From Clostridium magnum DSM 2767 (lineage in GTDB: Bacteria; Bacillota; Clostridia; Clostridiales; Clostridiaceae), in assembly GCF_001623875.1 (NCBI RefSeq), contig NZ_LWAE01000001.1, forward strand, positions 744,001 to 808,000: a stretch of DNA of 64,000 bases, written 5' to 3'. Both the position numbers and the translations under genes were made by a program. The notes under the pieces were generated by a model. It saw nothing but the letters and a program-made list of their open reading frames with translations, was not told the origin of the DNA and made no database searches. Shown in pieces: positions 34,027 to 43,623 of this stretch. The stretch's first letter is position 1, and the number at the start of each line of letters is the position of its first letter.

Positions 34027-35760
34027 ATGTTATATAAGGAAAGTTATGAGTCATGGATAAATTCGGATTTTTTAAACAATGTTGAAAAAGAGGAATTAAG
34101 AAACATACAAGATGAGAAAGAAATTGAGGATAGATTTTATAAGGATCTAGAGTTTGGAACAGGTGGACTTAGAGGAGTAATTGGATTAGGAACTAATAGA
34201 ATGAATATATATACTGTTGGAAAGGCTACGCAGGGATTGGCAGAGTATTTAATAGAAAAATACGAAAAAAATATTTCTGTTAGCATAGCCTATGACTCAA
34301 GAATAATGTCAAAGGAGTTTGCTGAAGCTGCGGCAACTTGCTTATGTGCTAATGGTATAAAGGTATATTTATTTGAGGATTTGAGACCAACTCCTATGCT
34401 TTCTTATACTGTAAGACATTTGAAGAGTAAAGCAGGTATTGTAGTAACTGCATCCCATAATCCAAAGCAATATAATGGATATAAGGTATATGGAGAAGAT
34501 GGTGGACAAGTAACTGATAAGGCCGCAAAAGAAATAATCTCATATGTACAAGGAATTAGTGATTTTTCAGAAGTGAGAACAATGAATGTTAATGAAGCTA
34601 AGGAAAAAGGTCTATTATATATAATAGGAGAAGATATTGATAAAGCTTATATTGAAAAAGTTAAGGGATTAACAATAAGAAAAGATTTATTAGATAAATA
34701 TGCAGAAGATTTAAAAATAATTTATACTCCGATACATGGAACTGGAAATATTCCTATAAGAAGAGTCCTTAAGGAATTGGGATATAAAAATGTAACTATA
34801 GTAAAGGAACAAGAAAAACCAGATGGACAATTTCCAACAGCTGCATATCCAAATCCAGAAGAGCCTAAGGTTTTCAATATAGCATTAGACATGGCAAAAG
34901 ATATACAGCCTGATATAATATTTGGAACAGATCCTGATTGTGACAGAATAGGGGTAGTAGTTAAAGACAGTACTGGAGAGTATAAAGTGCTCACAGGAAA
35001 TCAAACAGGGGCGCTTTTAACTCACTACATAGTATCATCCTTAAAAGAGTTAAATGCTTTACCATCAAATGGTACGGTAATTAAAACAATAGTAACTACA
35101 GAAATGGCTGCAGATATAGCTAATGAGTATGATATAGAGATTATAGATGTATTAACTGGTTTTAAGTATATAGGGGAAAAGATAAAAGAATTTGAGGAAA
35201 AGAAAAATAAACAGTATTTATTTGGTTTTGAAGAGAGTTACGGATATCTTGGAGGAGATTTTGTAAGAGATAAAGATGCAGTTATTGCAGCAATGTTTAT
35301 ATGTGAAATGACCCTCTATTATAAGAAAAAAGGTATGAGCTTGTATGAAGCTTTGATGAATCTTTATGAAAAGTATGGATTTTATAAGGAAAAGTTGATT
35401 TCTATGGAGCTTAATGGAAAAGAGGGGCAAGAAAAAATTGAAAAGGCTCTTCAATATTTAAGACATTCTATGAGTCGCAGTGTTGGGGATATAAAAATAG
35501 TTAAAAAAATGGATTATAAGTCAAGTGTAGAGAAGGATCTTGTAAATATAAAGGAAAATGTAATAGACTTACCTAAATCTAATGTATTAAAATTTGTTTT
35601 AGAAGATAATTCATGGTTTGTAGTAAGACCTTCTGGTACTGAACCAAAAATGAAAATTTATTTATCAACTACTGGAACTAGTTTAGATGATGCAGAAGAA
35701 AAAATAAAGATATTTGAAAAAAGAGTTATGAATATTATAGATGAAGCTTGTAATTGTTAG
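34027..35760 (+). CDS. pgcA: Phosphoglucomutase / phosphomannomutase
   Basis: A 577-residue phosphohexomutase of the Bacillus PgcA type. It has TASHNPKQYNGYKVYG with the phosphoserine, the metal loop GTDPDCDRIGVV, the sugar loop FGFEESYGYL and the C-terminal phosphate loop RPSGTEPKMKIY. ATG 34027 is preferred because AGGGAGG lies 7 bases before it; the ATG at 34009 is upstream of that site. It links glucose 6-phosphate to glucose 1-phosphate for GalU (37158), RfbF and the absent RfbA. Confidence 0.92.
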   Translation: MLYKESYESWINSDFLNNVEKEELRNIQDEKEIEDRFYKDLEFGTGGLRGVIGLGTNRMNIYTVGKATQGLAEYLIEKYEKNISVSIAYDSRIMSKEFAEAAATCLCANGIKVYLFEDLRPTPMLSYTVRHLKSKAGIVVTASHNPKQYNGYKVYGEDGGQVTDKAAKEIISYVQGISDFSEVRTMNVNEAKEKGLLYIIGEDIDKAYIEKVKGLTIRKDLLDKYAEDLKIIYTPIHGTGNIPIRRVLKELGYKNVTIVKEQEKPDGQFPTAAYPNPEEPKVFNIALDMAKDIQPDIIFGTDPDCDRIGVVVKDSTGEYKVLTGNQTGALLTHYIVSSLKELNALPSNGTVIKTIVTTEMAADIANEYDIEIIDVLTGFKYIGEKIKEFEEKKNKQYLFGFEESYGYLGGDFVRDKDAVIAAMFICEMTLYYKKKGMSLYEALMNLYEKYGFYKEKLISMELNGKEGQEKIEKALQYLRHSMSRSVGDIKIVKKMDYKSSVEKDLVNIKENVIDLPKSNVLKFVLEDNSWFVVRPSGTEPKMKIYLSTTGTSLDDAEEKIKIFEKRVMNIIDEACNC

Positions 35761-35781
35761 TTTTTAACAGTATAATTACTT

Positions 35782-35832
35782 AAAACAGGGTGCTAACTAT
35801 AGATAAAGAATCTTAGCTACCCTGTTTTTTTG
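35782..35832 (+). terminator. Rho-independent terminator
   Basis: AACAGGGT plus GCTAA on the left (35784-35796) pair with TTAGC plus ACCCTGTT on the right (35813-35826), followed by T7. Confidence 0.88.
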
Positions 35833-35940
35833 CAGTATACCATGACGAATAATATTAGTGGAGATTTGATATTGAGCATAGTTTGTAGTAAAATTCATAG
35901 TATTAAAATTAATAAATACTTTAAAGTGGGTGTTAGATTT

Positions 35941-37017
35941 ATGGATATAAAATCACGTTTTGCAGAGGAATTAAATAAGTTACTCTTTTTAGAAGTAAAG
36001 AAGGAAAATATTAAAAAGTTATTTAGTACAGAAGTTTTAGAGGATATATATATACCTGTGAAGTCTTTAAATATTATAGATAATATTAAAGAACAAAAAA
36101 ATATGGAACAAATTCCGATGAGTTTTTTTATAGAAGGTATGTTTTATGTTATGGGAGCAGATAAAGATTTTAAATTTAATAATGAATATAAAAAGATACT
36201 TTCTAACATAGAGGATAGTATTATATTTGTAAAAAGTAAAATTGCTAAAAATGTGAAAGAAGGAAAGCTTCAAGAAGCATTTATTTTACTGAAAGGATTA
36301 ATACAAATAGATGATGATATTGAAGTTTATGATAAAGCAATAACTATTGCAGAGGAATTAAGGTCTAAAGATAAGTCTTTTAAAGATGAAGAACTAGAAA
36401 TAATGGGGAGTGCTAAGCTTAAAGATAATTATGCTCTACCTTATTTTTATGAAGCTATCATTAGAAGAGAAGAAGGAGACTATGAAAAAGCACTATTTTG
36501 TATAAATAATTATATCTCTAGGGGAGGAGAACAGACCCTAGAGATTACAGAATTTAAGGAATCATTAAAATCAATAATAGAATATGAAAAGGCAAAAGAA
36601 TTATTGTATGATGAACCTAATGAAGCCTTAAAAATATTAATTCCTTTGCTTGATCAATTCGCAGATGATGCTGCTATGTATTATTATATAGCTGTTGCTT
36701 ATAGAATATTGGAAAATCATGAAAAAGCTATATATTATTTAAATGAAGCTTTGAGTATAGATAGTGATATTATAGAAGTAGTAAATGAATTAGGTATTAA
36801 TTATGCTTCACTTAATGATTATGAAAAAGCTATAGCATACTTTAGAAAAGCCTTCGAGGTTACAAAGTCTATAGAGATATGTACTAATATTATTATGTGC
36901 TATTTAAATTCAGGAGATATTAAAAATGCAAAAAATCACTTGGATATTGCAAAAAAATTAGATGCAAATGATGAAATAGTACTGCAGCTAGATGGTATAA
37001 TTAATAATATAAAGTAA
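35941..37017 (+). CDS. TPR-repeat protein
   Basis: About 358 residues. The C-terminal half (residues about 185-350) has several TPR units (ALPYFYEAIIRREEGDYEKAL, AAMYYYIAVAYRILENHEKA, VVNELGINYASLNDYEKAI). The N-terminal half is charged and helical without a recognisable domain, signal peptide or membrane segment. ATG 35941 is chosen as the first ATG with a G-rich stretch upstream; a longer frame from TTG 35830 would start inside the terminator. It is likely a cytosolic scaffold; no partner can be named. Confidence 0.65.
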   Translation: MDIKSRFAEELNKLLFLEVKKENIKKLFSTEVLEDIYIPVKSLNIIDNIKEQKNMEQIPMSFFIEGMFYVMGADKDFKFNNEYKKILSNIEDSIIFVKSKIAKNVKEGKLQEAFILLKGLIQIDDDIEVYDKAITIAEELRSKDKSFKDEELEIMGSAKLKDNYALPYFYEAIIRREEGDYEKALFCINNYISRGGEQTLEITEFKESLKSIIEYEKAKELLYDEPNEALKILIPLLDQFADDAAMYYYIAVAYRILENHEKAIYYLNEALSIDSDIIEVVNELGINYASLNDYEKAIAYFRKAFEVTKSIEICTNIIMCYLNSGDIKNAKNHLDIAKKLDANDEIVLQLDGIINNIK

Positions 37018-37157
37018 CTTAATCTGTTAGTTCTTAGTATAGAAATTTTATAAAAGTATATTATATATAATGGTACTTTAGTAAATAAGAGTAATACTGG
37101 TTAATTGAGTAAGATGAAGTGCTTATTTACCATAGTGATGAAAGGGGAGTTTTATTA

Positions 37158-38102
37158 ATGAAAGTTAAAAAAGCCATAATACCTGCTGCAGGACTAGGAA
37201 CTAGATTTTTGCCTGCAACTAAAGCTCAACCAAAAGAAATGCTGCCTATAGTTGATAAACCAACAATACAATATATTATAGAGGAAGCTGTTGCCTCTGG
37301 GATAGAAGAGATACTAATTATAACTGGAAGAAATAAAAGGGCTATAGAAGATCACTTTGATAAATCAGTTGAACTTGAGAACGAGTTAGAGAGTCATGGA
37401 AAAGAAGAATTATTAAGTTTAGTTAAGGATATATCTAATATGGCAGATATCTATTACATTAGACAAAAAGAGCCTAGAGGCCTTGGACACGCTATAAGTT
37501 GCGCAAAAACCTTTGTAGGAAATGAGCCATTCGCAGTAATGCTTGGTGATGATGTAGTTGATAGTAAGATTCCTTGTTTAAAACAACTTATAGATTGCTA
37601 TAACGAATATAAGACTTCGATTATAGGTGTTCAAGAAGTACCAAAGGATCAAGTGTATAAGTACGGCATAGTCAAAGGTATGTACATAGAAGATAGAGTT
37701 TACAAAGTAAAAGATTTAATAGAAAAGCCCAAAGTAGAAGAAGCTCCATCAAATATGGCTATATTAGGAAGATACATAATAACTCCTGCTATATTCGAAA
37801 TACTTAGTAATACTACACCAGGAAAAGGTGGGGAGATTCAACTTACAGATGCGTTAAGGTCCTTAATAGGTAGTGAAGCAATGTATGCTTATAATTTCCA
37901 AGGCAGAAGATTTGATGTAGGTGATAAATTAGGTTTTCTTCAGGCTACAGTAGAGTATGCATTAAAAAGAGAAGATCTTAAAAAGCCTTTTCTAGAATAT
38001 CTACTAAGTTTAAAAGATACAGAGTTGTTTAAGGATGTTCATAAGAATACTAATAATGATAAGGTGAAAAATGTACCGGTAGAAGAACTTACCGTAAAAT
38101 AG
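37158..38102 (+). CDS. galU: UTP-glucose-1-phosphate uridylyltransferase
   Basis: A 314-residue enzyme that makes UDP-glucose. AAGLGTRFLPATKAQPKEML is the nucleotide-binding start, followed by VDKPTIQYIIEEAV, MLGDDVVD (metal) and LIEKPKVEEAPS. ATG 37158 is preferred because AAAGGGGAG precedes it, and the upstream GTG (37119) would include that site. It sits between phosphoglucomutase and the polysaccharide locus, feeding it. Confidence 0.93.
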   Translation: MKVKKAIIPAAGLGTRFLPATKAQPKEMLPIVDKPTIQYIIEEAVASGIEEILIITGRNKRAIEDHFDKSVELENELESHGKEELLSLVKDISNMADIYYIRQKEPRGLGHAISCAKTFVGNEPFAVMLGDDVVDSKIPCLKQLIDCYNEYKTSIIGVQEVPKDQVYKYGIVKGMYIEDRVYKVKDLIEKPKVEEAPSNMAILGRYIITPAIFEILSNTTPGKGGEIQLTDALRSLIGSEAMYAYNFQGRRFDVGDKLGFLQATVEYALKREDLKKPFLEYLLSLKDTELFKDVHKNTNNDKVKNVPVEELTVK

Positions 38103-38124
38103 TATATGAGAAACTTCTTACAAA

Positions 38125-38163
38125 AAATAAAAAGGTGCAAGAATTGTAGCCTTTTTATTTTTA
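38125..38163 (+). terminator. Rho-independent terminator after galU
   Basis: AAATAAAAAGG (38125-38135) pairs with CCTTTTTATTT (38150-38160), then TTT. Confidence 0.75.
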
Positions 38164-38211
38164 TGTAAATTACGATTATAGGATATGTAAGCCTTTATTA
38201 GAAAAAATGTA

Positions 38212-38239
38212 TTGAATAATTTTTTCTATGAGGTAAAAT
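38212..38239 (+). promoter_or_regulatory. Candidate promoter of the polysaccharide operon
   Basis: TTGAAT (38212-38217) and TAAAAT (38234-38239) are 16 bases apart, about 57 bases before the first gene of the large locus. Confidence 0.45.
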
Positions 38240-38295
38240 AGAAAAAGAGAGTTTTCAATAAAAGCTTTTATAATAATATTCAAGGAAGTGTTGAT

Positions 38296-40134
38296 ATGCA
38301 GAAGGATAAACAGCTAATAATATATGATATTGCTTTTCTTATAGTTTCATTATATTTTTCTTTTTTATTAAGATTTGAGTTCAACATACCACAGGAATAT
38401 ATGATGCTTTTAAAACTATCAATAATCCCTGTGGTTATCATAAATTTAGTATGCAACAGATTCTTCAATTTATATAGCAGTATATGGAAATATGCATCTG
38501 TTGAAGAGTTGATGTCTGTTATATACTCTATATCATTGTCTAATATTATATTTATAATTTACAGTTACTTTGTTTATTATAAATTTTTGGAGAATAAACT
38601 TTATAGATTTCCTTTTTCCGTTCATATAATTTTTTGGATTTTATCAGTACTTGCGCTAGGTGCAGTGAGATTTATGTGGAGGGTTGCTCAAGACAATAAT
38701 TTAGGCAAAGATAGCATAGATGTTAAGAAGAAACTTCTTATTATTGGAGCTGGAGATGCATCTGCTTTATTGATAAAAGAAATAAAGAGACATAAAAGTT
38801 TTAATTATAGTATAGTAGGACTTATAGATGATGATCCCTCAAAACAGGGAAGATTAATAAATGGAATAGAAGTAATTGGTGGAAGAGACAGAATAGTTGA
38901 GGTATGTAAAGAGAGAAACGTAGAAGAGATAATATTAGCAATTCCTTCTGCTGATCTTGAAATTAAAAGAGAGATTATAAACATATGTAGAGATACAAAT
39001 TGCAAGCTAAAAACTCTTCCAGGGATATATGAAATAATTGATGGTGAAGTAAGCATTTCTAAGTTAAGAGATGTAAATATAGAAGATTTACTTGGAAGAG
39101 AAGAGGTAACTCTTAACAACGAGAATATAAATAAATATATAAAAGATAGAACAATACTTGTAACAGGTGGAGGAGGGTCCATAGGTTCAGAATTGTGCAG
39201 ACAAATATCTAAATTTAAACCGGCAAAATTATTGATACTAGATATATATGAAAATAATGTCTACGACGTGCAGATGGAGTTAAATCGTACTCATCCTGAA
39301 TTAAATAAAGAAGTTATAATAGCGTCTATAAGAGAAGTAGAACGTCTAAGGGAAATATTTGAACAGTATAAACCAGATGTGGTTTTTCATGCAGCAGCTC
39401 ATAAACATGTTCCATTAATGGAGAGTAATCCGGTAGAAGCAATAAAAAATAATATAATTGGAACATATAATTTATTAAAATGTGCACAGGAATATAAGGT
39501 TAAGAAGTTTGTTCAAATAAGTACAGATAAGGCAGTTAACCCAACAAATATAATGGGAGCTACTAAGCGATTTTGCGAAATCATGGTTCAAGCCTTTGAT
39601 AAGGTCAGCACTACAGAATATGTAGCGGTGAGATTTGGAAATGTTTTAGGCAGTAATGGATCAGTTATTCCTCTGTTTAAAAAGCAGATAGCAGAAGGAG
39701 GTCCGGTTACAGTTACGCATCCCGAAATAAACAGATTTTTTATGACTATACCAGAGGCGGCTCAATTAGTTATTCAAGCAGGTTCTATAGCTAAAGGTGG
39801 AGAAATATTTGTACTTGATATGGGGAAACCTGTTAAAATAGTAGATTTAGCAAGAGATTTGATAACATTATCTGGATATAAACCGGATGTGGAGATAAAA
39901 ATAGAATACACAGGTCTTAGACCAGGAGAAAAACTATATGAAGAGCTTTTAATGGATGAGGTGGCATTGACATCTACGGAGCATGATAAGATATTTGTGG
40001 AAAAACCTAATAATATTGATCTAGAATTTGTGGAAAAATCTATAGAGCAGTTTAAAAAGGCAGCTTCTATGGATAAAGAAGATATATTTAAACTTGTTGA
40101 AGAAAAGGTGCCAACGTATAAGAGAAAAAAGTAG
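38296..40134 (+). CDS. Membrane-bound nucleotide-sugar 4,6-dehydratase (CapD/PglF type)
   Basis: A 612-residue protein. Four membrane segments occupy about residues 8-120, followed by a CoA-binding-like Rossmann domain (LLIIGAGDASALLIKEI) and an SDR domain (TILVTGGGGSIGSELCRQ). The catalytic triad segment is STDKAVNPTNIMGATKR, with Met in place of the usual Tyr, as in PglF/FlaA1-type UDP-GlcNAc 4,6-dehydratases. AAGGAAG precedes the ATG. It provides a 4-keto-6-deoxy-HexNAc precursor and heads a long run of polymer genes. Confidence 0.88.
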   Translation: MQKDKQLIIYDIAFLIVSLYFSFLLRFEFNIPQEYMMLLKLSIIPVVIINLVCNRFFNLYSSIWKYASVEELMSVIYSISLSNIIFIIYSYFVYYKFLENKLYRFPFSVHIIFWILSVLALGAVRFMWRVAQDNNLGKDSIDVKKKLLIIGAGDASALLIKEIKRHKSFNYSIVGLIDDDPSKQGRLINGIEVIGGRDRIVEVCKERNVEEIILAIPSADLEIKREIINICRDTNCKLKTLPGIYEIIDGEVSISKLRDVNIEDLLGREEVTLNNENINKYIKDRTILVTGGGGSIGSELCRQISKFKPAKLLILDIYENNVYDVQMELNRTHPELNKEVIIASIREVERLREIFEQYKPDVVFHAAAHKHVPLMESNPVEAIKNNIIGTYNLLKCAQEYKVKKFVQISTDKAVNPTNIMGATKRFCEIMVQAFDKVSTTEYVAVRFGNVLGSNGSVIPLFKKQIAEGGPVTVTHPEINRFFMTIPEAAQLVIQAGSIAKGGEIFVLDMGKPVKIVDLARDLITLSGYKPDVEIKIEYTGLRPGEKLYEELLMDEVALTSTEHDKIFVEKPNNIDLEFVEKSIEQFKKAASMDKEDIFKLVEEKVPTYKRKK

Positions 40135-40169
40135 TTAACTCTAAAAATAGCAAAAGGATGAATAAATTA

Positions 40170-41348
40170 ATGAGAAATGTACTAGTTATATCACATATGT
40201 ATCCATCATCGGCTAATGGTGTCTTGGGCATATTTGTTCATAAACAAGTTCAAAAGTTAATAGAAGAGGGATGTAAGGTTAAGGTCATATGTCCTGTACC
40301 TTATGTTCCTAGTTTTTTAGGCTTAAGCGATAAACTAAAAGCATATATTCAAATTCCTAAAAGTGCAGTAATTGATGGTGTTGAAGTTTTTTATCCAAGA
40401 TACATAGAATTCCCGAGGGGATTTTTTCTTGAATACTCTGGATTTTTTATGTATTTAGGAATAAAAAAGATAATAAAAAAAATATATAGAAATTTTAAAT
40501 TTGAAATAATACACGCACACACAGCAATTCCAGTTGGATTTTCAGCAATGTTATTAAGTGATAATTATGGGTGTCCTTTTGTAGTAACTATACATGGGCA
40601 AGATTTTCAATACACTATAAATAAAAATGATAAGTGTAGAAAAAATGTATATCGTGTATTAGAGAAGTCTAATAGTGTAATAACTGTAAGTACTAAGCTT
40701 AAAAATGTTATTAAAGAGAACAAGATAAGAGAGAAAATTACTGTAATAAATAATGGGATTAATCCGGAAGAGTACGGAAGTATTGAACTTACAAAAAGCG
40801 AAAAGGATTATGTTATATTAAGTGTATCTTCATTAATAAAAACAAAAGGCATTGATTTAAATATTAGAGCTGTATCAATATTGGTAAAAAAGTATCCTAA
40901 TATGAAGTATTATATTGCTGGTGATGGTGAAGAAGTAAAAAATCTAAAAAAACTTGCAAGTGATTTGTCATTGACTGAGAATGTTGTTTTCTTAGGTAGA
41001 TTGCCTCATGTAGAAGCAATAAAATTTATGGGTAAGTGTGATATTTTTAGTTTACCAAGTTGGCAAGAAGGCTTTGGAATAGTGTATATTGAAGCTATGA
41101 ATAACGGAGTACCGGTAATAGGGGTAAAGGGTCAAGGAATAGAAGATGTTATTATAGATAAAGAAAATGGATTCTTAGTAGAACCACATAGTGTTGAAGA
41201 TTTAGTTGGAACCATAGAATACATATTAAATAATGAAGAAGAGGCCAGGAGAATTGGTGAGGAAGGAAGAAAGACCGTTCTTAGCGAATACACTTGGAGG
41301 AGAAATGCACAAAAGACTATTGATATATATAACTCTATTATTGAGTAA
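40170..41348 (+). CDS. Family 4 glycosyltransferase
   Basis: A 392-residue GT-B enzyme. The N-terminal half begins VLVISHMYPSSANGVLGIFV; the C-terminal donor half has SVSSLIKTKGIDLNIRAV, VFLGRLPHVE and the E-x7-E motif in S-W-Q-E-G-F-G-I-V-Y-I-E-A. ATG 40170 is preferred, with AAAAGGA 11 bases upstream; ATG 40158 would overlap that site. A retaining cytosolic enzyme acting on the lipid-linked repeat unit; donor unknown. Confidence 0.85.
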   Translation: MRNVLVISHMYPSSANGVLGIFVHKQVQKLIEEGCKVKVICPVPYVPSFLGLSDKLKAYIQIPKSAVIDGVEVFYPRYIEFPRGFFLEYSGFFMYLGIKKIIKKIYRNFKFEIIHAHTAIPVGFSAMLLSDNYGCPFVVTIHGQDFQYTINKNDKCRKNVYRVLEKSNSVITVSTKLKNVIKENKIREKITVINNGINPEEYGSIELTKSEKDYVILSVSSLIKTKGIDLNIRAVSILVKKYPNMKYYIAGDGEEVKNLKKLASDLSLTENVVFLGRLPHVEAIKFMGKCDIFSLPSWQEGFGIVYIEAMNNGVPVIGVKGQGIEDVIIDKENGFLVEPHSVEDLVGTIEYILNNEEEARRIGEEGRKTVLSEYTWRRNAQKTIDIYNSIIE

Positions 41349-41455
41349 GGCTAAGATCAAGTGAAGTTTGAATAGGTGAAATATCATATTAACAGGTGCT
41401 GAATAAGGTACATATAATAATTAACTTTAACATGGATTTATGAGGTGAGGAAATT

Positions 41456-42568
41456 TTGAATATAGCAATGATTTTAACTAATGGATTTGATCCAGATCCA
41501 CGAGTATATAAAGAGGCGAAGTCCTTAACTAAACTAGGTCATAGTGTAACTATTTTGTGTTGGGATAGAGCGGGAGAATATGTAGATAAACCTACAGAGA
41601 TTATAGACGGGATAAATATAGTTAGATTTTTTGGAAATACTAAATATGGAAGTGGATATAAGCAGGCTTTTAAGTTTTTTGATTTTAAGGATGATATTTA
41701 CAATTACATAAAAGATAAGAATTTTGATGCAATACATTGTCACGATTTTGATGGATTATTTATAGGCTATGCTGTTAATAAAAAATTAAAGTTAAAGTTA
41801 GTTTATGACGAACATGATTTGTTTAATCTGTATTTTTATGACAGACCAGGTGCTATAAATAAACTTATTAGTAGTTTTATTGTGATTAGAGAAAAGCAGA
41901 TGTTGAAAGCAGTGGATACACATATAGTAGTAACTCCTAAAATGGCAGAGCTTTATGAGAAAATTAGTAAAAAAGTAGTTGTAGTAAACAATGCACCATA
42001 TAAGGATCTATTTAAAAACATAGAAAAAACTGAGAGCAACAAACTAAGAATAGGATTTATCGGCTCTGTTAGATATTATGATGAAATGAAAATTTTAATA
42101 GATATCTGTCAAAAGTATAAGGATGATGTTGAAGTTATAATATGCGGCAGAGGAATACATTCAGATAAATTAGCTGAGTACTCAAAAAAATTGTCAAATG
42201 TTAAGATAAAGGGTGCTTACAACATAAAACAATTAGAGGAACTATATAGAAATATTGATGTTACATATGCTTTTTACCCGGGAAATACTGCGACTATTTC
42301 TATGCCTAATAAGTTTTATGAAAGTGTTATTACAGAGACACCTATAATTGCCAATAGAGATACAGAGTTTGGATATGAGGTGCACAAAAACAAGTTAGGA
42401 TACGGTATAACAGAAAAAAATCTATCTGAAGAGCTTGGAAAAGCTATAGATAAGTTAGTTAAGGATAAGAATGAAAAGAAAAATATTGTGGAAAATATGA
42501 GAAACTTTAAAGAAAATTGTTTTTGGGAATCTAATGAAGGTAAGCTAAAAAATATATACGATAGGTAG
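41456..42568 (+). CDS. GT-B fold glycosyltransferase (family 4 type)
   Basis: A 370-residue protein starting at TTG with GAGGTGAGG 6 bases upstream. It has ILTNGFDPDPRVYKEAKSL, then D-E-H-D-L-F in the acceptor half and LRIGFIGSVRYYDE plus a V-E-V-I-I-C-G-R-G segment in the donor half. The usual E-x7-E is weak (A-T-I-S-M-P-N-K-F-Y-E-S), so specificity may differ. About 100 bases without recognisable signal separate it from the previous gene. Confidence 0.75.
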   Translation: MNIAMILTNGFDPDPRVYKEAKSLTKLGHSVTILCWDRAGEYVDKPTEIIDGINIVRFFGNTKYGSGYKQAFKFFDFKDDIYNYIKDKNFDAIHCHDFDGLFIGYAVNKKLKLKLVYDEHDLFNLYFYDRPGAINKLISSFIVIREKQMLKAVDTHIVVTPKMAELYEKISKKVVVVNNAPYKDLFKNIEKTESNKLRIGFIGSVRYYDEMKILIDICQKYKDDVEVIICGRGIHSDKLAEYSKKLSNVKIKGAYNIKQLEELYRNIDVTYAFYPGNTATISMPNKFYESVITETPIIANRDTEFGYEVHKNKLGYGITEKNLSEELGKAIDKLVKDKNEKKNIVENMRNFKENCFWESNEGKLKNIYDR

Positions 42569-42593
42569 TTATATTTTTTAAAGGGAGATAAAT

Positions 42594-43604
42594 ATGGGTT
42601 ATAATAATACAGTTTCAATAATAATACCAGTCTATAATGAAGAAAAATATATAGAAACTTGTTTAAATTCTATACTTAAGCAAAATTACGAAAATATTAT
42701 TGAGATTTTAATATTTGATGGTATGTCAAGTGATAACACAAGAAATTTAATCAATGCTTTTGAGGATAAAAGAATAGTTTTAATCGATAATGAGAAAAGA
42801 ATACAATCAGCGGGCTTAAATGCGGGGATCAAAATGGCAAAAGGAGACATAATAGTAAGAATTGATGCTCATGCCATTTATGACGAAAATTATGTAAAAG
42901 AATGTGTCTGTACTTTGAATAAATTAAAGAGCGAAAATGTTGTTAATGTTGGAGGGCCAACTTATTTAGTTACATCAGGAAACTATGTAGAAGATTGTAT
43001 AGTTTTTCTACATGAGAGTAAGTTTGGAATAGGAGTAGCTAAGTTTAGGCAGAAAGACTATGAGGGCTATGTAGATACAGTATGGAATGGTGCTTTCTGG
43101 AGGTGGGTATTTGACAAAGTAGGCTTCTATAATGAGGAATTAAAAAGAAGTGAAGACAATGACATGAATAATAGGATTGGTAAAGCTGGATATAAAATAT
43201 ATCAAAATAAAGATGCTATTGCCTATTATAAACCAAGAGTTAGTATAAAAAAAGTATTAAATCAAAATTTGCAAAATGGTAAAGAAATAGGGACTTCTTT
43301 ACTTACTAATAGAGAAATTATAAGGATTAGACATCTAGTACCGGCAGCTTTTTTTGCATCAATAATATTCTTTGGAGTTATGTGTAATTATTTTTATTTG
43401 GGGACAATAATGGAGATAATGGTTCTAGGCAGTTATTTTCTTATAGATTTAACAGAATCTCTTAGGATAGGATTTAAAAATGGAATAAAATATGTACCAT
43501 TGATGTTTATTTTATTCTTTTTATTACATGTATATTATGGAGCAGGAACTTTTATTGGTTTTTTTGAGCAACTATTAAAGTCAAATAAAGGACAGCGTAA
43601 CTAG
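42594..43604 (+). CDS. Membrane-anchored family 2 glycosyltransferase (ExoA-like)
   Basis: A 336-residue GT2. The cytosolic domain (residues 1-245) has VSIIIPVYNEEKYIETCL, I-L-I-F-D-G-M-S-S-D-N-T, the D-x-D motif V-R-I-D-A-H-A and G-A-F-W-R-W-V-F, resembling succinoglycan ExoA. Two or three membrane segments follow (about 255-325). AAAGGGAG precedes the ATG. It probably extends the lipid-linked oligosaccharide at the inner membrane face. Confidence 0.82.
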   Translation: MGYNNTVSIIIPVYNEEKYIETCLNSILKQNYENIIEILIFDGMSSDNTRNLINAFEDKRIVLIDNEKRIQSAGLNAGIKMAKGDIIVRIDAHAIYDENYVKECVCTLNKLKSENVVNVGGPTYLVTSGNYVEDCIVFLHESKFGIGVAKFRQKDYEGYVDTVWNGAFWRWVFDKVGFYNEELKRSEDNDMNNRIGKAGYKIYQNKDAIAYYKPRVSIKKVLNQNLQNGKEIGTSLLTNREIIRIRHLVPAAFFASIIFFGVMCNYFYLGTIMEIMVLGSYFLIDLTESLRIGFKNGIKYVPLMFILFFLLHVYYGAGTFIGFFEQLLKSNKGQRN

Positions 43605-43623
43605 GAGAGGTTGGATAAGTAGC

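Noticed and set aside
41357..41380. GTGAAGTTTGAAT stretch resembling a degenerate element end
   Set aside because: Lacks the AGTGGAAAC core and all downstream helices.
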